Source: Saprospiraceae bacterium (GTDB lineage: Bacteria; Bacteroidota; Bacteroidia; Chitinophagales; Saprospiraceae). From it: a stretch of DNA of 64,000 bases. Positions 1 to 7,593 of this stretch are shown in pieces. The translations under genes were made by a program, and so were the position numbers. The notes beneath the pieces were generated by a model, which saw only the letters and a list, made by a program, of their open reading frames with translations, was not told the DNA's origin and did no database searches. The DNA is taken from assembly GCA_020627535.1 (NCBI GenBank), contig JAHDGU010000002.1, positions 124,001-188,000 of the forward strand. The letters run 5' to 3'. Numbering within the stretch: the first letter of the stretch is position 1; every line of letters begins with the position of its first letter.

Positions 1-479
1 GCCCATTGACCAATCCACTGGGCCACAGCCATAATATTGGTGCGTTCATGAAAGTCATTGCTCATCTCATAGCCCATAGCCACGTACGGTACGCTGAAAA
101 TGGTCAAGCCTATATAAAATCCCAAAGACCAAAGTAGAAAGTACATAAAGTTGTGATCCACTCCATCGCTCTTGTGCATCTGCCACATCATGATGAAGCA
201 CAAGCCCATAACCATAGCCCCCACAAACACATACTGTCTTCTTCGCCCCCACTTTGACTTGGTATTGTCAGAAATGAATCCCATAATCGGATCCGTGATG
301 GAATCCATGATTCGCGGAAGAAAAAACAATACACCCCACATCCAGCCTGGGAAACCCAGGTCTTGTACGAGTACAACCATAAATATTCCCAGTACAGCAG
401 GAAACATCTGATTGGCAAGCATTCCAATGCCGAATGCTACCTTTTGGCCAAAGGGGACTTTTGTACTAGTTGATGACAT
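1..479 (-). CDS. GPH-family (MFS) glycoside/sugar:cation symporter, 3' end outside window
   Basis: Inner-membrane secondary transporter of the glycoside-pentoside-hexuronide family, inferred to import oligosaccharides released by the glycosidases encoded just upstream. Translating the minus strand from the ATG at 479 gives an open frame to the window edge (about 159 codons) beginning MSSTSTKVPFGQKVAFGIGM. It carries the family's loop signature around residues 57-80 (DSITDP, then GFISDN and WGRRRQY) and at least four hydrophobic segments. It follows the GH30 gene by 13 bp and is therefore probably the last or a late gene of the glucan operon. The C-terminal two-thirds are missing only because the window ends. 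The substrate is inferred from context. Confidence 0.85.
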   Translation of the reverse strand, partial: MSSTSTKVPFGQKVAFGIGMLANQMFPAVLGIFMVVLVQDLGFPGWMWGVLFFLPRIMDSITDPIMGFISDNTKSKWGRRRQYVFVGAMVMGLCFIMMWQMHKSDGVDHNFMYFLLWSLGFYIGLTIFSVPYVAMGYEMSNDFHERTNIMAVAQWIGQW

Positions 480-492
480 GGCTTTGATTTTT

Positions 493-1998
493 CTAGCTTG
501 GAATAATTATTGTTTGCAAAGACTGTTTTCCGATCCAAGTATGGCTGTGTTTGTCACCAAGATTGATTTCGATCTCCTTGTCCATTCTCCCTGGATTAAA
601 CAACACCAACACAATACTCCCATCTGGATTTTCTACGGCTGTCGCCAAAATGTCAGGATCCTCTAACTGCATCGCAATCCTGTAAGCACCTGGTCGAATA
701 AATCGACTAAACTGGCTCATCACATAGTACAATGGTGTAAAATATACCTCATCAGCTTCCGTATCCACGATCACAGGAGCAACACACCAATTTTTGAACC
801 AATTGGGTCCACCTTGACGATCTAGCACCATGTTCCAATCGACCCATCCGTCTACCCAATGGTTGAGGCAACCAATGATATCTCTTGCATAGCGGTGAGT
901 CGGTCGATACTTGGGATGATATTTCTTGTCTTCTTCAGGCGCCCAGTCCCATCCCCAATCCGTGGCTTCCTCAGACCAATACCAAGCATCATCTCGCCAG
1001 TGTGGAACTTCCGCGTCGACGCATCCTTCTGATTGAATGATGTGCTTATCCGGAGCTTTGGCATGGGCATAGTCTAGCGCATCAGGGAATACATCGAAAG
1101 TACTCGCATACCAATGGACAGCTGTACCGGCCCAGAACTTACTCGCAGTTTCATCCCGATACATCTCATCCACCCACTCTTCTAGGTGCTCACGATTTTG
1201 GTCATAGCCAAGGATCTTGATCTCTCCCCATCCATCTGACGCCAATCTTGGCCCTAAGTAGTCCAATACAAAATCCGTCATTTCCTTGGGCGTGTAGTGC
1301 ATACTCTCCCAGTTGTTCCCATTCCCAAGCGGCTCATTCTCTACGGTGACACCCCAAATATTTATTCCTTCATTTTTGTAGGCAGATAAATACTTTGAAA
1401 AATACAGCGCCCAGGATTCACGACATTCATCTTTGAGTTTTCCTCCGACCCAGTCATTATTATCTTTCATCCAAGGAGGTGCTGTCCAAGGTGAGGCAAT
1501 GATCCCAAAGCCGTCAGAGGAGACTTGCTGTGCTCGCTTGATCATTGGAATCAAGTATTTCTTGTCATGAGCAATATCGAAGCTCTTGAGATCATAGTCA
1601 TCGGGTGTCTCAGCATAGGCATATTGAGAAAGCGAAAAGTCACAGGAGTTGATATGTGTTCTCGTGAGACTATACTTGGCGCCGCTGTCACCAAAATAGG
1701 CCTCCATGATCTTCTTCTGATTGTCTTCCCCCAACTGTGAAATCAAGTAGGCACTTGACTCTGTAAACGAGCCACCAATTCCTGTGATCCGCTGATACTT
1801 CTGCTCAGGATGTAATTTGACTCGTATCGACTGCTTAGACTGCTGTTGAGCGGGCAATGGCATCAGCTCTTTGAGCTTGGAACCGCTGGCCGAAGTCTCA
1901 TAAATTTTGACCTTCATCAACTCTTCTTGTTGACATGCAGTAAATAGAAGAGACAACAAGGCAAGAGTAAGGACATACAGTAGGTTTTTGGGGTTCAT
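493..1998 (-). CDS. GH30-family glycoside hydrolase, lipoprotein (probable endo/exo-beta-1,6-glucanase)
   Basis: Retaining clan GH-A glycosidase related to GH30 glucosylceramidases and beta-1,6-glucanases. The N-terminus is a lipoprotein signal with a lipobox ending at Cys22 (LLFTAC), so the enzyme should be lipid-anchored. The GH30 core is recognisable from GIGGSFTE (73-80), IIASPWTAPPWMK (166-178), the acid/base motif TVENEP (acid/base Glu222) and the nucleophile motif QSEGC (Glu324), followed by a C-terminal beta-sandwich with VLVLFNPG. The length of 501 aa is typical. It lies 22 bp after GH17 and 13 bp before the symporter. In laminarin loci GH30 enzymes commonly remove beta-1,6 side branches, and I infer that role here. 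A different beta-glycan specificity cannot be excluded. Confidence 0.88.
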   Translation of the reverse strand: MNPKNLLYVLTLALLSLLFTACQQEELMKVKIYETSASGSKLKELMPLPAQQQSKQSIRVKLHPEQKYQRITGIGGSFTESSAYLISQLGEDNQKKIMEAYFGDSGAKYSLTRTHINSCDFSLSQYAYAETPDDYDLKSFDIAHDKKYLIPMIKRAQQVSSDGFGIIASPWTAPPWMKDNNDWVGGKLKDECRESWALYFSKYLSAYKNEGINIWGVTVENEPLGNGNNWESMHYTPKEMTDFVLDYLGPRLASDGWGEIKILGYDQNREHLEEWVDEMYRDETASKFWAGTAVHWYASTFDVFPDALDYAHAKAPDKHIIQSEGCVDAEVPHWRDDAWYWSEEATDWGWDWAPEEDKKYHPKYRPTHRYARDIIGCLNHWVDGWVDWNMVLDRQGGPNWFKNWCVAPVIVDTEADEVYFTPLYYVMSQFSRFIRPGAYRIAMQLEDPDILATAVENPDGSIVLVLFNPGRMDKEIEINLGDKHSHTWIGKQSLQTIIIPS

Positions 1999-2020
1999 GA
2001 CATATGAGCTCTCTTGGTGA

Positions 2021-3316
2021 TCAAAATACTGTTTCCGGCAAAGAGACCTTCTGAAACATGATGGTCGAATCTCCTTCTACAGTCTTTCTCACCTCGTTTC
2101 CAGACCTGCCTAGTCCATCAAAAATGCCCTCATCTACTTCATTCCAAATCGCACATTTGGCCTGACCATCGAGCGTAAATACGCCAAAGTGATTTTCGGA
2201 GCCACCAGGATTTCCAGCATCTTTCCATATCTCGTCAAAGGCTTCGAAATAAAAACATGAGATCCCTGCTTTATTCGTCCAATCTCTGACGTACTGATAG
2301 TACAGTGCTTGCTTAAATTCATCTGTTGCCTTGGAACCAGCTTCTCCATAAAAACCATTGGAGGCACTCGCCCAACCTGTCTCTCCGATATGTAGATCTT
2401 TTGAAGGATCTATGCTCTGGACATACGCCTTTGTACTTTCATACTGCTTCTGAGCATATTGCAACGAACGCAGCATGGCTCTTTTGACCTTCTCCTTTTC
2501 GCTTAGTTCCAACTCATCTCTCTCTAGTCCCCAAAACTCGGGGTTGTAATGCGTGTCATGCATTGGATATGTGTGTAAAGAGACAAAGTCCACTGCCTTG
2601 ATCAGCTCTTCAAGAGCGGGCACATGGTAAATCGTATCGCCACCGCCCCACGATGCAAAATTGTCAGAACTTGTAATCCAAAGATCAGCAGGCAACTCAC
2701 CCTGTTGCTTTTGCTCTTGTAGATAATTCACCCACTCCAAGATGATATCCGGCTGCACGAAATAACTCGCAGCCCATTTCACCATCGCCTCATTTCCTAC
2801 GGCAATAATCTTGACGATATCTGGATAGTCCCTGGCCATCTGGATCGCTCGTTCTATCTCTCCTTTGTTCTCAGGATAGTCTTGTGCATCATGATTTGGG
2901 CTTCCGCCAAAAGCACCTTCGCAATTGATCCAAGCTCCGATCATCACATACATCTCAAAGTCTGGATTCTGATTTTTCAATCTTCGAATCGCCTCCAATG
3001 TCGTAGTCGCATGCGCTAGTTTGGTATTGTATGTGCGTAAGACTCGAATGCCCATGGCGTGGAGTAAACGCATATCTTCCATGACCTCCAACACTGTCGG
3101 TTGAATGTCACGACTGTTGCGTCGATAGCCTCCATATGATATCGCCTGGTACTCGGGATTTCCTAATATCTGCCGAGCCGTGATCTTTTGATGATTTGAT
3201 TTCATTGGTTGATGTTCGTGGGTATTGTTACATGAGTATTGCAGCAGTGCTATAAGTATCAATCCTAGTAGATGATACCTTGAAATAAAAGCTTCATTAG
3301 GCCTTGAACTTCTCAT
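2021..3316 (-). CDS. GH17-family beta-1,3-glucanase-like lipoprotein
   Basis: Retaining GH-A enzyme resembling GH17 endo-beta-1,3-glucanases or glucanosyltransferases. A hydrophobic leader ends in a lipobox with Cys29 (LLQYSC). Catalytic motifs are present: VGNEA with acid/base Glu176 and HIGETGWAS with nucleophile Glu312. RVLRTYNTKLAH near residue 91 and FYFEAFDE near the C-terminus also fit the family. The start follows the phosphorylase stop by one base with TTAGG just upstream, so the two genes are translationally close. It probably cleaves beta-1,3-linked oligo- or polysaccharide in the periplasm or at the surface. Family assignment is from motifs; endo versus transglycosylating activity cannot be told. 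Confidence 0.87.
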   Translation of the reverse strand: MRSSRPNEAFISRYHLLGLILIALLQYSCNNTHEHQPMKSNHQKITARQILGNPEYQAISYGGYRRNSRDIQPTVLEVMEDMRLLHAMGIRVLRTYNTKLAHATTTLEAIRRLKNQNPDFEMYVMIGAWINCEGAFGGSPNHDAQDYPENKGEIERAIQMARDYPDIVKIIAVGNEAMVKWAASYFVQPDIILEWVNYLQEQKQQGELPADLWITSSDNFASWGGGDTIYHVPALEELIKAVDFVSLHTYPMHDTHYNPEFWGLERDELELSEKEKVKRAMLRSLQYAQKQYESTKAYVQSIDPSKDLHIGETGWASASNGFYGEAGSKATDEFKQALYYQYVRDWTNKAGISCFYFEAFDEIWKDAGNPGGSENHFGVFTLDGQAKCAIWNEVDEGIFDGLGRSGNEVRKTVEGDSTIMFQKVSLPETVF

Positions 3317-3317
3317 C

Positions 3318-6300
3318 CTAAGTATTCAGCCGAGAGTTTTTGAAATGCACTACTATCTTTTCGATCTCACCCGTACGGCTGATCACGATTTCTGACCATT
3401 TTGGCGAAAGCCTCGAACCCTTAAGCTCCTCAGCGTTGCCAGCAGTCGTCATGACTTTAATCTTGTCTTCTTCTCCCTGATGATAAAGTATAGGCACCTG
3501 ACAAATTGTGAATCCCAGCTCACCAGAGTTCACTTCAATGTCGACAGGATTCCCTGCCAAATTGATATAGTGAAAGCGTCCTGCTTCGGTAAAAAAGTCT
3601 TCTCTCAATAAAATCGACGGCTCGAATATCAAACAACCATCATTCATTGAGATTCCGAGTTCTCCAAATCTCGCGACAATGTCCTCTTTGACTTGACCTG
3701 TCATACCTGGCTGCTGTGCGCCCCGATTAGCTGGTGTATGTGAATAGGGATCGGTAGGGAAAGCACCATACTCCTGTGGAGACTTCTGAGCACCAATCCC
3801 ATCTACAATCTCCTCATAAAGCTCTACCAACTCTGAGATCAAGCTTGGACTGGCCCCTTGTGCCTGGAAGCTTCGTATATTTTTCAAGACCGCTAAGCGC
3901 AGCTTGGACACCATATGCCAATAGATGGATCCCAAGCCCTCATAGGCAAAAAATGTCCCAGAACGCCCGGTAAATTCCTTGTGATTAAAAGTCTCCTCGT
4001 ATAGTCGGAGCAGAAGCTGTCGACTGTCCGAATCTAGAGTAACATAACTACCATCCAGGGCATCCATCAACCTTGCCGCGTTGCTCAAAGAATGATGAAA
4101 ATGCAATTTACCAGCTTTCCCTTGGACTAGTATATTCTGCATCTCTTGGCTGATTTTTTGCAACTTATCTCGCTCATCCTTGGAGCTCGTTTTTATATCA
4201 TTTTTCTTTCTGAATCCATCCAAATCCTTGTTTGGATAAAGAACATAGCTCCTTTGATCTTGACGATAAATAGTACTAGCCTTCATGGCCTTGAGCAATG
4301 CTGCCAGCTCCTCACCCTTGATGGTGCCAGAGCTGATCGCAGCGACTTGACCTTCAAGCATCAAGTCTAGGTGATCAACCGATGCCTTATCCCCCTGTAA
4401 ACTAATGAGATTATAGGACTCATAGAGCCCATCAGGGCGACGATTGGCTCGTATACTATGATCTAGGAAATCCTGCGAAACACGCAGAAAACTCCTCAAA
4501 TCAGAAATGGAAATTTGTTTTTTCTTAGAACCGACTCCGCGCTCATAATACTCCGAACGAAATTTACTTGCGGCTTCTCCAAGTGTACTCATGAGAGACC
4601 ATCGGTCCTCATCTGAGATCGAACTTCTCAGTAGTGCTTTGTGACGATGGAGAGCGTCATTCATTGCAGACCACTGATCATGCATCTGTGCAGAAACCGC
4701 AACCTCATTTACAGAAAGACTCTCTATCTGGCTAGACCAAAAAGACACGAATCTCCTGAGATAATAAAGTGTGACCATCGACACACCATTACCCACAAGG
4801 GCATTGTTGGCATCATTCCACTCAGGTCGCTGGGTATTCATCCAGATTCCACCTTCAGGAATAAAATTGGCCATTTTGGCCAGTAGGAGTGACAACAACT
4901 TTTCCGTCAAGTTGACACGATAAATCTCACCATCACACCGTACCAATGCCGCATCACTCCCATGTTTTTTCATCCCTGCTCTGAGCTTTTCATTGAGCTC
5001 ATGATCAAACTCTATGGTATCTTGAGGATCTCTACAGATATCAGAGAAGCTTTTGATCTGATATGGAACTTGTGCATAGACAAATATTTCCTCATCAAGC
5101 CGTCGCATGATATTGTTATCTCCGAGACTAGCAGAAAACTCCAAGAGCTTGAGCAAATAAATGATCTGATGATCTCCCCAATAGCCAATATACGACCAGG
5201 GATCATCCGGCTCTATCTCCTCCCAATCAAATCCATTTTTCAAGACACGATATGGGTTGTATCCGTCATAGGTCGTCAAGTTGAAAAACTTGAAGATCAT
5301 GCTTTCGCAAAAATGCGGATAAGACCATGCCAGAGCCTCCCAGTTTTGAAAGATATCTCTCCAGTTACCTTGATAATCAAGAATCTTTCCTCCATGCTCA
5401 TCGACCAAGTTGATATTGAAAATATTCCATGGGCGACTCGGATCCCCATGTCTTCTGCTAAACTTGAGAGGCATGTATTCTTTGGCCAGTCGCATGAGAT
5501 GGATATCCTCTAGCCTAGAGATATGCTCTATGAGTTCGCCCTTGTCTGAGAAAGCAGGCATGGCATCCAGAACAGACTGATTAGCCTGATACACTTGTCG
5601 ATTGGACATTTTGACGAAAGTCAAAAAATCCTTTTTCTCTATTTTATAGTTCTGATCAAAAATGCCTCCACGCATGATGTTGAAGAGGACATTGGACAGA
5701 TGTCTTGCATCATGTGATGGCTGATTGGTCGCCTGAAATGCATCACTGGCAGCGAGGAGCTGGATCAAGTTCTCATCACCTCGTACTATATCTTCACTGA
5801 GCGATTTATCAACCGACATCTCAGTAGCAATCTGCTCTATCAAGTCCTCTACTTTTCTGTGATCTTTGGCTACATCGAGGATAATTCTCCAAGATTCTAT
5901 TGAGCCAGGTGCCAAGTACAGCTCACTCACAAGAAAATATGCTGGCTTCTCTGCTTTAATGTCAGTTTCTTGCTGCACGAGACCTTGGAACCTAAAGTCG
6001 TCCAGCTGTTGAGAAGACAAGAGTATTTTGGCCTCTGACAGACCAGTTGACCAAGCAACATTGGCCAAAAGCGACTCTGCTGGCTCTGCTCGATCGACAA
6101 TCTGTGCTGATAAAGCGTACATTGCAAGCTTGGAATCTTCATCAAGTTCTGAGCGCTTGTAGGCATCAACAAGATTGCTGTAAAATGTCTGCAGACGTGA
6201 CGAGACATTGGCTGGCATCAGATTTTGCACTCCATCCAGAATCTCAACTTTACGGGAGTCCGATCCGTGATTTTCCAATTGAGATTCTCTGATAAATCCG

Positions 6301-6761
6301 TATTGGTCACTCGACTTCCACTCATAGGAGAATGTCATCTCAAGGGAGTGATGATACTCTACGAATCGCAGTTTATTTCCGCAGTAACTCTTAAGTAGAG
6401 AACGCGCGATGAGTTTTGGATCCTGACGAATGGAGAAGGGTTCCCATACGACAAGCTGATCCCCATCGACGACTCGAATGATCGTCTTTGGGCCAGTCGT
6501 CTCTGAGCTACTGATAATCTTGTCATCCGTGGTGTATGGAAAGATTGCATGCTCACTATCGGTCCTTCCTGCTGAGAGTCCTCCATTGCTTGAGACAAAC
6601 ATCCAGTGATTGGAAGCACTGACGATGCTCATCAAAAAAGGTCTCATCTCGGTGAGCTGATCAATTTGGAAATAGCTCTCTCCATCGAGCTCAACTTGGC
6701 TCAAGCCTGGCTCCTTTTTATTCAACATCTCTATCTGCACACTCTGTGTTTTGTCATTCAT
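3318..6761 (-). CDS. GH149/GH94-like inverting phosphorylase (putative beta-1,3-oligoglucan phosphorylase)
   Basis: Very large (about 1147 aa) protein with no signal peptide, so cytosolic. The N-terminal part has the beta-sandwich signature of GH94-like phosphorylases (SNGGLSAGRTDSEHAIFPYTTDD, about residues 71-93 counted from the upstream start). The centre has RPWNIFNI and GNWRDIFQNWE (about 478-488), and further on RPEWNDANNALVG, an (alpha/alpha)6-barrel motif comparable to the WND segment of GH94. Length and context (GH16, GH17, GH30, symporter) match the GH149 beta-1,3-glucan phosphorylases described from Euglena and bacterial loci. The inferred reaction is phosphorolysis of laminari-oligosaccharides to glucose-1-phosphate. 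An upstream start at 6800 would overlap GH16 by 26 bp. The internal ATG at 6761 leaves a 13-bp gap like its neighbours and has a purine-rich stretch before it, so I prefer it. Confidence 0.7.
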   Translation of the reverse strand: MNDKTQSVQIEMLNKKEPGLSQVELDGESYFQIDQLTEMRPFLMSIVSASNHWMFVSSNGGLSAGRTDSEHAIFPYTTDDKIISSSETTGPKTIIRVVDGDQLVVWEPFSIRQDPKLIARSLLKSYCGNKLRFVEYHHSLEMTFSYEWKSSDQYGFIRESQLENHGSDSRKVEILDGVQNLMPANVSSRLQTFYSNLVDAYKRSELDEDSKLAMYALSAQIVDRAEPAESLLANVAWSTGLSEAKILLSSQQLDDFRFQGLVQQETDIKAEKPAYFLVSELYLAPGSIESWRIILDVAKDHRKVEDLIEQIATEMSVDKSLSEDIVRGDENLIQLLAASDAFQATNQPSHDARHLSNVLFNIMRGGIFDQNYKIEKKDFLTFVKMSNRQVYQANQSVLDAMPAFSDKGELIEHISRLEDIHLMRLAKEYMPLKFSRRHGDPSRPWNIFNINLVDEHGGKILDYQGNWRDIFQNWEALAWSYPHFCESMIFKFFNLTTYDGYNPYRVLKNGFDWEEIEPDDPWSYIGYWGDHQIIYLLKLLEFSASLGDNNIMRRLDEEIFVYAQVPYQIKSFSDICRDPQDTIEFDHELNEKLRAGMKKHGSDAALVRCDGEIYRVNLTEKLLSLLLAKMANFIPEGGIWMNTQRPEWNDANNALVGNGVSMVTLYYLRRFVSFWSSQIESLSVNEVAVSAQMHDQWSAMNDALHRHKALLRSSISDEDRWSLMSTLGEAASKFRSEYYERGVGSKKKQISISDLRSFLRVSQDFLDHSIRANRRPDGLYESYNLISLQGDKASVDHLDLMLEGQVAAISSGTIKGEELAALLKAMKASTIYRQDQRSYVLYPNKDLDGFRKKNDIKTSSKDERDKLQKISQEMQNILVQGKAGKLHFHHSLSNAARLMDALDGSYVTLDSDSRQLLLRLYEETFNHKEFTGRSGTFFAYEGLGSIYWHMVSKLRLAVLKNIRSFQAQGASPSLISELVELYEEIVDGIGAQKSPQEYGAFPTDPYSHTPANRGAQQPGMTGQVKEDIVARFGELGISMNDGCLIFEPSILLREDFFTEAGRFHYINLAGNPVDIEVNSGELGFTICQVPILYHQGEEDKIKVMTTAGNAEELKGSRLSPKWSEIVISRTGEIEKIVVHFKNSRLNT
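3399..3412 (+). repeat. GAAA-loop mini-hairpin (TTTT-GGC/GCC)
   Basis: TTTTGGCGAAAGCC, antisense near the 3' end of the phosphorylase gene. It is the consensus form of the dispersed element. Confidence 0.65.
5300..5309 (-). repeat. GAAA-loop mini-hairpin (TTTTT-GC/GC)
   Basis: Minus strand TTTTTGCGAAAGCA, sense within the phosphorylase gene. Confidence 0.5.
5609..5626 (+). repeat. GAAA-loop hairpin with 7-bp stem
   Basis: TTTTGAC-GAAA-GTCAAAA, a perfect 7-bp stem with the same T run and loop, antisense within the phosphorylase gene. Confidence 0.5.
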
Positions 6762-6774
6762 TTTGATTTCATCT

Positions 6775-7569
6775 TCACTCTTCACGGTATACTCTGACAT
6801 AGTCTACAAGCATAGTCTGTGGAAATGCAGTAGATTCATTGGGAGGACCAACGTAATTGCCACCGACAGCCACATTGACGATGATAAAAAATGGTGCATT
6901 AAATACCCACTCGCCAGTGTCCTCAGGTTTGATCTGATAGTAGAGTCGATCATCAACAAAATAGCTAATACCATTTTCGTCCCATTCTACTGCGAATAGA
7001 TGAAAACCAACATCGAAGCGATCATTCTGAAGGGTAAAGCTTTGTGTGAGAGCTTGCCCTGCAAAGTTGCCTGGGCCATGAAGTGAGCCATGGACGATCT
7101 GAGGCTCTTGTCCCCTGTATTCCATGATATCGATTTCTCCACATTGCGGCCAACTCACCTCGTCGATATTTTCTCCCAAGAGCCAAAAAGCCGGCCACAA
7201 TCCTTGCCCAAGAGGCATCTGCATACGCGCTTCAAAGCGACCATAAGTCTGGCCAAATTTACCCTGAGTGGTCATGCGGGCCGAGGTAAATGCCCGTCCT
7301 CCAAAGGACTCCCTTCTTGCCACGATCCTCAAATTTCCCTCACCATCGAGGGAAGCATTTTCTGGTCGATCTGTATCAAACTCCAATTGTTGGTTTCCCC
7401 AATCTGTCCCAATGTCAAATCCCCATTTCGTAGGATCCGGTGATTCTCCCTCAGCTCCGTCAAATTCATCTTGCCATACAAGGGTCCAGCTTTTTTCCTC
7501 TGGCCCATCCTCGCATTGCACCATCATCAAGGCCAACCCTGCGATGCATAGTATCGTATTCCACTTCAT
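6775..7569 (-). CDS. GH16 endo-beta-1,3(-1,4)-glucanase (laminarinase) lipoprotein
   Basis: Compact 264-aa GH16 enzyme with a lipoprotein signal (MMVQC, Cys19) followed directly by the jelly-roll catalytic domain. The active-site motif EIDIMEY places the nucleophile at Glu145, the assisting Asp at 147 and the acid/base at Glu150. WxxEFD-like WQDEFDG near residue 32, GRFEARMQMPLGQGLWPAFWLL and the final VDYVRVYREE are hallmarks of bacterial laminarinases. There is no extra binding module, which may be compensated by the separate module-only proteins encoded upstream. It probably cuts beta-1,3-glucan into oligosaccharides at the cell surface. It is 24 bp downstream of the module-array lipoprotein. 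Confidence 0.95.
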   Translation of the reverse strand: MKWNTILCIAGLALMMVQCEDGPEEKSWTLVWQDEFDGAEGESPDPTKWGFDIGTDWGNQQLEFDTDRPENASLDGEGNLRIVARRESFGGRAFTSARMTTQGKFGQTYGRFEARMQMPLGQGLWPAFWLLGENIDEVSWPQCGEIDIMEYRGQEPQIVHGSLHGPGNFAGQALTQSFTLQNDRFDVGFHLFAVEWDENGISYFVDDRLYYQIKPEDTGEWVFNAPFFIIVNVAVGGNYVGPPNESTAFPQTMLVDYVRVYREE

Positions 7570-7593
7570 CTCAATTCAATTTAAATCGGCAGA

